DNA from: Salinimicrobium terrae DSM 17865
GTDB lineage: Bacteria; Bacteroidota; Bacteroidia; Flavobacteriales; Flavobacteriaceae
DNA length: 64,000 nucleotides
Assembly (NCBI RefSeq): GCF_000424665.1
Contig: NZ_AUKI01000011.1
Coordinates: forward strand, 434,001 to 498,000
Direction: 5' to 3'
Part shown: positions 7,915-16,185 of the stretch, one piece after another
Layout: each line of letters starts with the position of its first letter
How positions within the stretch are numbered: the stretch's first letter is position 1
The notes under the pieces: model-generated
The model's database searches: none
Told to the model about the DNA's origin: nothing
Seen by the model: only the letters and a program-made list of their open reading frames with translations
Made by a program: the position numbers and the translations under genes

Positions 7915-9087
7915 TTACTCTCTTCTAAACTTCTTTGTGTCTTCAAATACCTGCTCCAGGATTGCTTTATCTTCTTCTGAAAATTCTATATCCTTTCGTG
8001 CCATCACTTTTTCGGCAACTTCAAAGGCTTTTACAGTTTCGTAAGTTGTACTCCCACCGCTTCCACCCCAGCTAAAGCTGGGTATGAAATTCCGGGGAAA
8101 ACCGGCTCCAAAAATATTGGCACTAACTCCTACTACGGTTCCGGTATTGAACATGGTGTTGATTCCGCATTTGCTATGATCTCCCATCATAAGTCCGCAG
8201 AATTGTAGACCAGTAGGTGCAAATTTTTCAGAAGCATAATCCCACAGCCGCACTTCGGCATAATTATTCTTTAGATTAGAGGTGTTAGTATCTGCTCCCA
8301 AATTACACCATTCCCCTAAAACTGAATTTCCAAGAAAACCATCATGTCCTTTATTGGAGTATCCAAAAATGACAGAATTGTTAACCTCTCCTCCTACCTT
8401 TGAATGAGGACCCACAGTGGTAGAACCGTATATTTTGGCACCCATTTTTAAGGTTGAATGTTCGCATAAAGCGAAAGGACCTCGAACTATGCTCCCTTCC
8501 ATAATTTCAGCATCTGAACCTATGTAGATGGGTCCCTCAGAAGCATTGAGGATTGCGCACTCCACCTTTGCTCCCTCTTCTAAAAAAATATTTTCCGGTG
8601 CAATTACCTGATTGGTAGAAGACAATTTTTGAGTTTTCCTATCCTCCGTGAGAAGTTCAAAATCGGCATTAATAGCTTCACCATTGAGCCTGAATATATC
8701 CCACGTATGCTCCACCATTAGAACATTACCTTCCAACTCAACATGTGAACATTCATCAAAATTCACCTCCTGCTCCTCATATGCATGAAAAGCAACTACA
8801 TCTTCTTCATAAAAAATACCTTCTCCCGGCTGCAAATTTTTCACCTGTTCAATTAATTCAGCAGTAGGCAAAAAAGCTGCATTGATCATAATATTCTCCT
8901 CCATCTCGACCATAGGCCATTTTTCCGAAAGGTAATCTTCAGTTATTGTGGAGGTAGTGGTATTGAGAAATTTTTCCCATTTTTCCCTAATGGTTAAAAT
9001 TCCAATTCTTATATCGGCTACGGGACGTGTGAAAGTAAAAGGAAGGAGTTGAGAACGAACAGAGCCGTCAAAGAGAATGTAATTCAT
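7915..9087 (-). CDS. GlmU-like sugar-phosphate nucleotidyltransferase with left-handed beta-helix
   Basis: 390 residues. The first ~150 residues resemble a reduced nucleotidyltransferase domain (MNYILFDGSVRSQLLPFTFTRP), which lacks the usual GxGTR signature. The second half is a left-handed beta-helix of hexapeptide repeats: VIAPENIFLEEGAKVECAI, GPIYIGSDAEIMEGS and STVGPHSKVGGEV. A GlmU-type tail (CNLGADTNTSNLKNNYAEVRLW) then follows. Such proteins are widespread in Bacteroidetes and annotated as putative glucose-1-phosphate thymidylyltransferase or GlmU family. Whether this one transfers nucleotide, acetyl or neither is uncertain because the N-terminal active site is degenerate. It is cytoplasmic and lies alone upstream of rpmE2 on the same strand. 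Confidence 0.8.
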   Translation of the reverse strand: MNYILFDGSVRSQLLPFTFTRPVADIRIGILTIREKWEKFLNTTTSTITEDYLSEKWPMVEMEENIMINAAFLPTAELIEQVKNLQPGEGIFYEEDVVAFHAYEEQEVNFDECSHVELEGNVLMVEHTWDIFRLNGEAINADFELLTEDRKTQKLSSTNQVIAPENIFLEEGAKVECAILNASEGPIYIGSDAEIMEGSIVRGPFALCEHSTLKMGAKIYGSTTVGPHSKVGGEVNNSVIFGYSNKGHDGFLGNSVLGEWCNLGADTNTSNLKNNYAEVRLWDYASEKFAPTGLQFCGLMMGDHSKCGINTMFNTGTVVGVSANIFGAGFPRNFIPSFSWGGSGGSTTYETVKAFEVAEKVMARKDIEFSEEDKAILEQVFEDTKKFRRE

Positions 9088-9159
9088 GTGTTTTCTTTTT
9101 CTGGGCTAAAAATACACTTTTTAAAAAAAAATAAGAAAGTTTAATAAAGTACCTAACAA

Positions 9160-9185
9160 AAAAAACCTCCTAAACAGGAGGCTTT
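9160..9185 (-). terminator. Terminator downstream of rpmE2
   Basis: The minus strand reads AAAAGCCTCC-tgttta-GGAGG followed by eight T. The perfect 5-bp GC core lies within longer A/T arms, 27 bases after the rpmE2 stop. Confidence 0.75.
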
Positions 9186-9211
9186 TGAGCTATAATGATA
9201 TGACGCAAGAA

Positions 9212-9463
9212 TTACTTCTTGAATTTCGCGTATTTGTTCTTGAACTTATCGATACGACCGGCAGTATCCAGCAATTTGGCTTTCCCGGTGTAGAAAGGGT
9301 GAGAAGTTCTGGAGATCTCCAACTTCACTAAAGGATAATTCTCACCATCAACTTCAATAGTTTCTTTTGTGTTCGCGGTAGATTTGGTTAAAAAAACCTC
9401 GTCATTTGACATGTCTTTAAAAGCTACCAATCTATAATTTTCCGGATGGATTCCCTGCTTCAT
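9212..9463 (-). CDS. rpmE2: 50S ribosomal protein L31 type B
   Basis: 83 residues starting [19 protein letters not shown], the canonical type B L31 N-terminus. It continues with [27 protein letters not shown] as [15 protein letters not shown] and a basic tail. The zinc-binding cysteines of type A L31 are absent, as expected for the zinc-independent form. The open frame continues upstream to 9574, but I place the start at the ATG complementary to 9461-9463. The upstream residues have no counterpart in L31, and a -7 box (9502-9509) lies inside the longer frame. It is a large-subunit surface protein. A hairpin terminator follows. Confidence 0.95.
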   Translation of the reverse strand: MKQGIHPENYRLVAFKDMSNDEVFLTKSTANTKETIEVDGENYPLVKLEISRTSHPFYTGKAKLLDTAGRIDKFKNKYAKFKK

Positions 9464-9501
9464 CTCTTTATTCTTTAAAATCTTGTAATTTTTTCGAAGT
9501 G

Positions 9502-9509
9502 CAAATTTA
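9502..9509 (-). promoter_or_regulatory. -7 box TAAATTTG of rpmE2
   Basis: The minus strand reads TAAATTTG about 40 bases before the L31 ATG. This placement decides the start in favour of the 83-residue form. The -33 region (CTTG, 9529-9532, spacing 19) is a one-base mismatch. Confidence 0.5.
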
Positions 9510-9590
9510 ATTAATTTTTCTAAATCAACAAGTAAATCTTTCCTAATTTTAGGTGAAAAAGAAAGCGCCACCACCTGTGTAACGTTTTGT

Positions 9591-9598
9591 TATATTTG
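9591..9598 (+). promoter_or_regulatory. -7 box TATATTTG upstream of the DUF4199 gene
   Basis: TATATTTG matches TAnnTTTG and lies 38 bases before the ATG at 9637. Confidence 0.5.
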
Positions 9599-9636
9599 CT
9601 AACTAACTGTAATTAAAATCAACAAATTTTACCAAA

Positions 9637-10167
9637 ATGGAAACGCAACAAGTTAAAGCAAGCAAATTTGTTATTAATTACGGTTTATTACTAGGGATTA
9701 TCCTGGTGCTTTTAGGTGTGATCATTTACGTCACCAACAATCACCTTAGCCCCCACTGGTCTTTTATGATCGTTACTTTTTCAATAATCATTGCAGTGGT
9801 AGTTTTTGGGGTCAAAGCCTTTAAAAAGGAAAACGGCGGATTTCTTTCTTTAGGTGAAGCCATAAAAGTGGCCGTAGGTGTAGGTCTAATAGCCGCATTG
9901 CTATCGGGAGCCTGGTCAGTTCTCATGACTACTGTCATAGAGCCAGGTCTTACTGATCAAGCAATAGAAATAGAACGGGAAAAAGCATTTGAAAGTAATC
10001 CAAATCTGACTGATGAGCAGTGGGAACAAGGTTTGGAAATGACCGCTGTTTTCAGGCAACCCTGGTTTGCTTTTACCGCAACACTAATTATGTACATGTT
10101 TATCGGACTTATAATTGGATTGATTGCCGGTGCGATAATGAAGCAAAAACGACCGTACGAGGTATAA
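9637..10167 (+). CDS. DUF4199-family membrane protein
   Basis: 176 residues with four predicted membrane segments (about 14-32, 40-58, 75-98 and 143-168). A charged extracytoplasmic loop (EIEREKAFESNPNLTDEQWEQGLEM) lies between the third and fourth. The layout and the FLSLGEAIKVAVGVGLIAALLSG segment are typical of DUF4199, a Bacteroidetes family of unknown function. It starts a compact rightward cluster: the GT2 gene follows after 10 bases. In many Bacteroidetes the two families are neighbours, which suggests a role in modifying envelope lipids or glycans, but that is inference. Confidence 0.8.
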   Translation: METQQVKASKFVINYGLLLGIILVLLGVIIYVTNNHLSPHWSFMIVTFSIIIAVVVFGVKAFKKENGGFLSLGEAIKVAVGVGLIAALLSGAWSVLMTTVIEPGLTDQAIEIEREKAFESNPNLTDEQWEQGLEMTAVFRQPWFAFTATLIMYMFIGLIIGLIAGAIMKQKRPYEV

Positions 10168-10177
10168 ACAAAATTGA

Positions 10178-11137
10178 ATGCAGTTATCTATTGTCATCCC
10201 TCTTCTTAACGAGGAAGAATCTTTGAATGAATTATATAATTGGATCGCATCTGTGATGCGGTTCAATTCTTTTTCTTATGAGATAATATTTATTGACGAC
10301 GGCAGTACAGATAATTCCTGGAAGACGATCAAAAAAATATCTGCAGAAGATCCTTTTGTAAAAGGGATTAAATTCAACCGGAACTATGGCAAATCTCAGG
10401 CTCTGCACGTAGGATTTGAAAAAGCCGAAGGAGATGTCATTATTACCATGGATGCCGATCTTCAGGATAATCCTGAAGAAATTCCCGAGCTGTACCACCT
10501 TATTATTAAGGATGGTTACGATCTCATCTCGGGCTGGAAAAAGAAAAGGTACGACTCAGTTCTCAGCAAAAACCTGCCTTCCAAACTTTTTAACGCCGCA
10601 GCACGTAAAACTTCGGGTCTCAAGCTTCACGATTTTAACTGCGGACTTAAAGCTTACCGGAAAGCCGTTATAAAAAATATAGAAGTGTACGGCGAAATGC
10701 ACCGTTACATCCCGGTACTGGCAAAGAATGCCGGTTATTTTCGAATAGACGAAAAAGTTGTACAACACCAGGCAAGGAAATATGGCAAAACCAAATTTGG
10801 AGCCGAGCGTTTTATTTATGGATTTTTAGACCTTATAACCATTTGGTTCCTGTCGACTTTTGCCCGAAGACCAATGCACCTTTTTGGGGCACTCGGAGTT
10901 CTTATGTTTTTCTTCGGTTTTCTCTTCGCTATCGCCATTGGTGCCTCCAAATTGTTCAAACTCTATAAAGGAGTGCCAAGCATTTTGGTAACAGATAATC
11001 CATGGTTTTACATCTCCCTTACTACCATGATCTTAGGGACTTTATTGTTCCTTGCCGGCTTTCTGGGAGAATTAATTTTACGCAGTAGCAGGGAAAAAGA
11101 GCGCTACCGCATTAGTGAAACTACAGGAGAGATTTAA
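10178..11137 (+). CDS. Family 2 glycosyltransferase with C-terminal membrane helices
   Basis: 319 residues. The N-terminal GT-A domain carries LSIVIPLLNEEESL, the IDDGSTDNSW nucleotide-binding motif, and DADLQDNPEEIPEL with its metal-binding aspartates. Two membrane segments follow at about 233-256 and 272-298 (GALGVLMFFFGFLFAIAIG and ISLTTMILGTLLFLAGFLGE). This is the architecture of dolichol/undecaprenyl-phosphate sugar synthases (GtrB/ArnC-like), which charge a polyprenyl phosphate with a sugar at the inner membrane. It follows the DUF4199 gene by 10 bases, so they form an operon. The donor and acceptor cannot be read from the sequence. Confidence 0.88.
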   Translation: MQLSIVIPLLNEEESLNELYNWIASVMRFNSFSYEIIFIDDGSTDNSWKTIKKISAEDPFVKGIKFNRNYGKSQALHVGFEKAEGDVIITMDADLQDNPEEIPELYHLIIKDGYDLISGWKKKRYDSVLSKNLPSKLFNAAARKTSGLKLHDFNCGLKAYRKAVIKNIEVYGEMHRYIPVLAKNAGYFRIDEKVVQHQARKYGKTKFGAERFIYGFLDLITIWFLSTFARRPMHLFGALGVLMFFFGFLFAIAIGASKLFKLYKGVPSILVTDNPWFYISLTTMILGTLLFLAGFLGELILRSSREKERYRISETTGEI

Positions 11138-11159
11138 CCGGCATTACCACATAAATCCT

Positions 11160-11167
11160 TATTTTTG
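11160..11167 (+). promoter_or_regulatory. -7 box TATTTTTG upstream of the phosphohexomutase gene
   Basis: TATTTTTG fits TAnnTTTG, 22 bases before the ATG at 11190. It suggests an independent promoter despite the short gap after the glycosyltransferase. Confidence 0.4.
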
Positions 11168-11189
11168 TTGCTGAAAAAATTTTTTTGGC

Positions 11190-12920
11190 ATGAGTTACTA
11201 TGACGTAAAATCACGGGCAGAGTCCTGGTTAAATCCCGAATTTGATAATGAAACCCAATCAACAGTAAAAGATCTCCTGGAGAAAAATCAGGATGAACTG
11301 AAGGAAAGCTTTTACAAGGATCTTGAATTTGGGACCGGTGGGATGCGAGGCATCATGGGAGTCGGGACCAACAGAATCAATAAATATACCCTTGGGAAAA
11401 ATACTCAGGGACTTTCAAACTATCTTAAGCGACAGTTTCCCGATGAAGATCTAAAAGCAGTCATCGCATACGATTGCCGCAGGAATAGTAAGGAACTTGC
11501 TAAAGTTGTAGCCGATGTTTTTTCGGCCAATGGTATCAAAGTGTTTCTTTTTTCTGAACTACGTCCCACCCCGGAACTTTCTTTTTCGGTAAAACATCTG
11601 GACTGTCACTGCGGAATTGTTCTCACAGCCAGCCATAATCCACCGGAGTACAACGGTTATAAAGTTTACTGGCAGGATGGTGGACAACTGGTACCACCAC
11701 AAGATCAGGAGATCGTAGAAGAAATCGGCAGCCTGAAATATTCCGAAGTGAAGTTTGAGGCCAATGAAGATCTTATTGAGTTGGTGGATACTAAAGTAGA
11801 TGAAGCATTTGTGGAGGCATCTGTCAATAATGGCAGTTTTGATACTTCCCAGGAAGCAAAAGACAATTTAAAAATCGTTTTTACCTCGCTTCACGGAACC
11901 GCCATAAAACTTAATCCTAAGGTTCTGGAGGCTGCGGGGTACAAGAACGTTCATATTGTTCAGGAACAGGCGGAACCAGATGGAAATTTCCCCACTGTAG
12001 AATCACCCAATCCCGAGGAGCCCGAGGCTTTAAAGATGGCCCTCGAAAAGGCAAAGGAAATTGATGCCGATATTGTCATAGGGACAGATCCCGACGGTGA
12101 CCGTCTGGGAGTAGCTGTAAAAAATATTCAGGGAGAATTAGAACTTTTAAATGGAAATCAAACCATGCTGGTGATGACCTGGTTCCTTCTTGAACAATGG
12201 AAAAAACAGGGTAAGATCAATGGTCGGCAATTTGTAGGCTCCACTATTGTTTCCACTCCTATGCTAAGAGTGATGACCGAGGATTACGGTGTTGAATATA
12301 AAGAAGGCCTCACCGGTTTCAAATGGATTGCCAAAATGATTAAGGATAATCCCGGACTGGATTATATAGGAGGCGGGGAAGAAAGTTTTGGTTTTATGGT
12401 AGGAGATTTTGTGCGCGATAAAGATGCGACCACCTCTACCCTCTTAGCTTGTGAGATCGCTGCACAAATGAAAGCTAAAGGCATATCCCTCTATGAAAAA
12501 TTACTAGAACTATACCAGGAGTTTGGTCTCTATAAAGAAGAATTAATTTCCCTTGTAAAAAAAGGAATTGACGGTGCCGAACAGATCAAGAACATGATGG
12601 CAAACCTGCGTGATAATCCCTTAACCGAAATTGATGGAGAAAAAGTTGTTCTTGTGGAAGATTACGCAAGTTCGAAAGCATTCCATTATGACCTCACAGA
12701 AGCAAAGATCGAAACACTGGATATACCAAAATCTAATGTTCTCATTTACTACACCGAGAATGGAACCAAAGTTGCTGCCAGGCCCAGTGGAACTGAGCCA
12801 AAGATCAAATTCTACATAAGTGTAAATGCACCACTCGATGATACAGCGAACTATGAGGAAGTGAAACAACAACTTTCAGATAAAATTGCCGGTATAAAAT
12901 CAGACCTAAAACTGGATTAA
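11190..12920 (+). CDS. Phospho-sugar mutase (phosphoglucomutase/phosphomannomutase)
   Basis: 576 residues, the length of the large PgcA-like alpha-phosphohexomutases. It interconverts hexose 1- and 6-phosphates in the cytoplasm. The four family signatures are present in order: the phosphoserine loop LTASHNPPEYNGYKVY (Ser148), the metal loop GTDPDGDRLG, the sugar-binding loop GGEESFG, and the phosphate-binding RPSGTEPKIKFY. A GTGGMRG segment lies near the N-terminus. The ABC exporter gene begins 10 bases after the stop, so the two are probably co-transcribed. The substrate (glucose or mannose) is not decided by these motifs. Confidence 0.93.
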   Translation: MSYYDVKSRAESWLNPEFDNETQSTVKDLLEKNQDELKESFYKDLEFGTGGMRGIMGVGTNRINKYTLGKNTQGLSNYLKRQFPDEDLKAVIAYDCRRNSKELAKVVADVFSANGIKVFLFSELRPTPELSFSVKHLDCHCGIVLTASHNPPEYNGYKVYWQDGGQLVPPQDQEIVEEIGSLKYSEVKFEANEDLIELVDTKVDEAFVEASVNNGSFDTSQEAKDNLKIVFTSLHGTAIKLNPKVLEAAGYKNVHIVQEQAEPDGNFPTVESPNPEEPEALKMALEKAKEIDADIVIGTDPDGDRLGVAVKNIQGELELLNGNQTMLVMTWFLLEQWKKQGKINGRQFVGSTIVSTPMLRVMTEDYGVEYKEGLTGFKWIAKMIKDNPGLDYIGGGEESFGFMVGDFVRDKDATTSTLLACEIAAQMKAKGISLYEKLLELYQEFGLYKEELISLVKKGIDGAEQIKNMMANLRDNPLTEIDGEKVVLVEDYASSKAFHYDLTEAKIETLDIPKSNVLIYYTENGTKVAARPSGTEPKIKFYISVNAPLDDTANYEEVKQQLSDKIAGIKSDLKLD

Positions 12921-12930
12921 GCTACCCTGC

Positions 12931-14754
12931 ATGAATTATTTTAAGAAGATTATGAGGTTCGCGATCCCTTACAAAAGGTTCGCGATCCTCAACATTATTT
13001 GTAATATTCTCTACGCGCTCTTTAGCACCCTGTCATTTCTTGCGCTCATTCCTGTTATCCAGATCTTATTTGACAAAACAAGGCAGGTAGCAGTAGAACC
13101 GCAGTGGGCCGGGTTGGGAAGTATGAAAGATTATATGATAGATTACTTCAATTTTGAAGTAACCCGTCGCGTGAATGAGGATGAAGTTGCGGCGCTGCTC
13201 TTTGTGTGTGGTATCGTGGTTGTTCTGTTCTTTTTGAAAAACCTGTTTGGTTATCTTGCAGCCTTTTTTATTACCTTTCTTCGGAATGGAGTACTACGCG
13301 ACGTTCGCAATGCCATTTACGACAAGATCCTGATGCTCCCTATTTCCTATTTTTCTGAAAAGCGAAAAGGAGATACTATCTCACGTATAACCGCCGATGT
13401 GAATGAGGTGCAAACTTCATTTCTATCAATTCTCGAGCTTGTTGTAAGAGAGCCTCTCATGATCATCTTTACGATTATAGCAATGTTGCTTATAAGTCCT
13501 ACGCTTACATTATTTGTTTTTGTTTTTCTGCCAATCTCCGGATTTATTATTTCAACTATTGGAAAAAAACTTAAAAGCAAATCAAGTGAAGCCCAGGCTG
13601 AAAATGGGTATTTTCTTTCCCTTGTAGAAGAAACACTTTCGAGCCTTAAAATTGTAAAAGGATTTAATGCCGAAGATAAATTCAGGAATAAATTCCATGA
13701 TTCAACAAGTCGTCTCAAGAGAATTCTCGATAGTCTTGTAAACCGGCAAAACCTCGCGTCTCCTACCAGTGAATTCCTTGGCATTTTTGTGATCGTGATC
13801 ATCCTGTGGTTTGGAGGAAATATGGTGTTAATTGAAGGTACTCTTGAAGGTGCAACTTTTATCGCCTTCATGGGTCTCGCCTATAATATACTTACTCCGG
13901 CAAAGCAAATAAGTAAAGCAACCTATAGTGTTAAAAAAGGAGATGCAGCCGCCGAAAGGATCTTTCAGGTACTTGAGGCCGAAAGTACAATAACCGATTC
14001 CAAAAATGCGGTTGAAAAAACAGATTTTGAAGAGGTAGTGGAAATAGAAAATATTTCTTTTAGATATGAAGAAGAAAATGTTCTGAAAAACTTCAGCATC
14101 AAAGTTCCAAAAGGCTCCACGGTTGCGCTTGTAGGCCAGTCGGGAAGTGGGAAGTCAACCATCGCAAACTTAATAACCCGCTTCTATGACGTTAATGAAG
14201 GTGCGATTAAGATAGATGGAGTAGATATTAGAAATATGACTAAAAAATCACTTCGGAATTTGATGGGGCTGGTGACCCAGGATTCTATTCTTTTTAATGA
14301 TACTATTAGAAATAACGTAGGACTTGGAAAAGATAATTCGACAGATGAAGAAATTGTAGAGGCTTTGAAAATTGCAAATGCCTGGGAATTTGTTAAGGAC
14401 CTGCCTCTAGGCCTGAATACAAATATTGGTGATAGTGGAAATAAATTGAGCGGCGGACAAAAACAGCGTCTATCAATTGCACGGGCCGTACTTAAAAATC
14501 CGCCAATCATGATCCTGGATGAAGCTACTTCAGCACTGGATACGGAAAGTGAAAGACTCGTACAAAAGGCACTGGAGAATATGATGAAAAACAGGACTTC
14601 AATTGTGATTGCACATAGACTTTCAACCATTCAAAATGCCGAACAGATCGTGGTGATGCAAAAAGGGCAAATTGTAGAGCAGGGCAAACACAGCGAACTA
14701 CTGGCGAAAAAATCTGTTTATCAAAAACTTGTTGAGATGCAGTCTTTTGATTAA
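12931..14754 (+). CDS. MsbA-like ABC exporter (fused permease and ATPase)
   Basis: 607 residues. The membrane domain (about 15-330) has six hydrophobic segments and the ABC exporter intracellular loop GDTISRITADVNEVQ. The nucleotide-binding domain carries Walker A VGQSGSGKST (about 401-410), the Q-loop VTQDSILFNDTI, signature LSGGQKQRLSIARA, Walker B IMILDEATSALD and H-loop IAHRLSTI. It works as a homodimer in the inner membrane, exporting lipid A, lipid-linked sugars or drugs. The adjoining glycosyltransferase and sugar mutase make an envelope lipid or glycan substrate plausible. Two strong hairpins follow the stop. Confidence 0.92.
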   Translation: MNYFKKIMRFAIPYKRFAILNIICNILYALFSTLSFLALIPVIQILFDKTRQVAVEPQWAGLGSMKDYMIDYFNFEVTRRVNEDEVAALLFVCGIVVVLFFLKNLFGYLAAFFITFLRNGVLRDVRNAIYDKILMLPISYFSEKRKGDTISRITADVNEVQTSFLSILELVVREPLMIIFTIIAMLLISPTLTLFVFVFLPISGFIISTIGKKLKSKSSEAQAENGYFLSLVEETLSSLKIVKGFNAEDKFRNKFHDSTSRLKRILDSLVNRQNLASPTSEFLGIFVIVIILWFGGNMVLIEGTLEGATFIAFMGLAYNILTPAKQISKATYSVKKGDAAAERIFQVLEAESTITDSKNAVEKTDFEEVVEIENISFRYEEENVLKNFSIKVPKGSTVALVGQSGSGKSTIANLITRFYDVNEGAIKIDGVDIRNMTKKSLRNLMGLVTQDSILFNDTIRNNVGLGKDNSTDEEIVEALKIANAWEFVKDLPLGLNTNIGDSGNKLSGGQKQRLSIARAVLKNPPIMILDEATSALDTESERLVQKALENMMKNRTSIVIAHRLSTIQNAEQIVVMQKGQIVEQGKHSELLAKKSVYQKLVEMQSFD

Positions 14755-14770
14755 CAGATATAAAAAAAAT

Positions 14771-14812
14771 AAAAGGGGTTCCAAAAATGTCATTTTTGGA
14801 ACCCCTTTTTTA
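14771..14812 (+). terminator. Strong terminator after the ABC exporter (19-bp stem)
   Basis: Positions 14771-14789 pair perfectly with 14791-14809, followed by more T. The stem includes GGGGTTCC and closes on the AAAAATGTCATTTTT palindrome also found elsewhere in the window. It starts 16 bases after the stop codon. Confidence 0.88.
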
Positions 14813-14834
14813 TTGTAGGTAATACATAAAAGAA

Positions 14835-14868
14835 AAAAATGGATGAAGTAGGTCCATCCATTTTTCAT
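14835..14868 (+). terminator. Second hairpin, 11-bp perfect stem with T-run
   Basis: AAAAATGGATG (14835-14845) pairs with CATCCATTTTT (14855-14865) around a 9-base loop. It is a back-up terminator or the end of a small RNA. The A-run before and T-run after would also let it act leftward. Confidence 0.6.
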
Positions 14869-15096
14869 AACTCCGCACCAATTTGGGGGCTGGTGATCAG
14901 AGCATCTTTATTTTTTGGAGCAAAAAAGATTAACTTTTCACAATGTGAATATACTACAAAAATTGTCATAAAAAATTTTTTTGTGTATTTTATCTTGATA
15001 ATATGTATTTCATCGATTCCTTGTCATCATTTTGACCGTTATATTTTCTAAGGATTTCCTCCTATCTTTAACTGCTTAAAAAAGTTCCCGCAACAA

Positions 15097-15642
15097 TTGA
15101 ATTCTTCCGAAGAAAAATTAATCCTGCGCCTTCAGGATCCTGAATCCAGGGATGCTGCATTCAGGGAGTTGCTGGAATTATACCAGGAGAGGCTCTATTG
15201 GCAGTGCCGGAATATTGTGAAAAACCATGAAGATGCCGATGATGTCCTGCAAAATACTTTCATCAAGGTCTTCAGGAATATCGGGAAATTCAAAGGAGAA
15301 AGTCAGTTGTTTTCCTGGATGTACCGCATTGCCACAAATGAAGCTATAACTTTTATAAATAACCGGGCGAAAAAGCAAAAATTAAGTTCAGAAGAGCTTC
15401 AGCAACAAATAATTGAAAATCTTGAAAATGATGTATACTTTGAAGGAGATGAAATTCAACTAAAGCTACAAAAAGCGATAGCCACGCTTCCGGAGAAACA
15501 ACAACAGGTTTTTAACATGAAATACTTTCAAGAATTGAAGTATAAGGAAATTTCTGATATTTTAGGTACTTCTGAAGGCGCACTCAAAGCCTCTTACCAC
15601 CATGCTACCAAAAAAATTGAAGATTTTTTAAAAGATGTTTAA
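15097..15642 (+). CDS. ECF-type RNA polymerase sigma factor
   Basis: 181 residues, the usual ECF length. Region 2 is present (FRELLELYQERLYWQCRNIVKNHEDADDVLQNTFIKVFRNIGKFKGESQLFSWMYRIATNEAITF) and region 4 ends the protein (LPEKQQQVFNMKYFQELKYKEISDILGTSEGALKASYHHATKKI, a clear helix-turn-helix). The frame opens with TTG at 15097. No ATG lies before region 2, so the TTG start is the most reasonable choice. The next gene encodes its probable membrane-bound anti-sigma factor, and a third encodes a small secreted helical protein. This is a common stress-response cassette in Flavobacteria. Confidence 0.9.
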   Translation: MNSSEEKLILRLQDPESRDAAFRELLELYQERLYWQCRNIVKNHEDADDVLQNTFIKVFRNIGKFKGESQLFSWMYRIATNEAITFINNRAKKQKLSSEELQQQIIENLENDVYFEGDEIQLKLQKAIATLPEKQQQVFNMKYFQELKYKEISDILGTSEGALKASYHHATKKIEDFLKDV

Positions 15643-15674
15643 ACCTTGGGAGGAATTTTCAGTCAAATAAACAA

Positions 15675-16184
15675 ATGAAAGAGAACAGGTTACCATACGA
15701 TAAAACAGGAGGATTTAAAGTTCCGGAAGGTTACTTCCAGGATTTTGAAGCCCGAATGATGGCACGTGTAACCCAGGAAGAAAAAGCTTTTGGTGAAAAT
15801 CCATTCCGGCTTCCTGAAAATTATTTTGAACAACTTGAAGACAGGATATTTGAAAAACTCGAAAAATCCCCCAAAAAAGGTAAGGTTGTTCCACTTTTCA
15901 ACCGAAAAATCTGGTCTTATGCAGCCAGCGTTGCAGCCGTTGTGGCAATCCTCTTTACTTCTGTGATTTTCAATGGCAATGGAGAGATAGGCTTTGAGGA
16001 CCTGGATGTAATAGCTGTTGAAAATTACCTTTTAGAGTCCCTGGACATGGAAAATCCCAATCAGGTGCCTTTTATTGACTATGAATTAACCGCTTCGACG
16101 AACCCAAATATTAATAAAGAAGCCCTATTCGATTATTTAACCGAAAATGTCGATGAGCCGGCATTCCTACTTAATGAAGATTAG
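15675..16184 (+). CDS. Probable membrane anti-sigma factor
   Basis: 169 residues. The N-terminal ~75 residues are cytoplasmic and charged, with a repeated FxVPEGYFQDFEARM / FRLPENYFEQLEDRI motif. One membrane helix follows at about 82-102 (IWSYAASVAAVVAILFTSVIF) and then an acidic periplasmic part. No zinc-binding HxxxCxxC is present. Position directly after an ECF sigma gene (32-base gap) and the single-span topology support an anti-sigma role. The stop is followed two bases later by the ATG of the next gene. Confidence 0.7.
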   Translation: MKENRLPYDKTGGFKVPEGYFQDFEARMMARVTQEEKAFGENPFRLPENYFEQLEDRIFEKLEKSPKKGKVVPLFNRKIWSYAASVAAVVAILFTSVIFNGNGEIGFEDLDVIAVENYLLESLDMENPNQVPFIDYELTASTNPNINKEALFDYLTENVDEPAFLLNED

Positions 16185-16185
16185 A

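Larger units (their letters stand above)
14755..15096. other. Intergenic region with two tandem hairpins, no gene supported
   Basis: 342 bases between the ABC exporter and the sigma-factor gene. The left third holds two perfect hairpins (listed separately). The remainder is AT-rich and must contain the promoter of the sigma operon, although no clean TAnnTTTG box is evident. A 70-codon open frame here shows no protein-like features and crosses the second hairpin, so I do not call it. Confidence 0.6.

Noticed and set aside
9464-9574. N-terminal extension of L31 by 37 residues
   Set aside because: The extension has no counterpart in L31 and the -7 box lies within it; the start at 9463 gives the canonical protein.
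14839-15051. 70-codon open frame between the ABC exporter and sigma genes
   Set aside because: Begins inside the second hairpin terminator and encodes no recognisable protein features.
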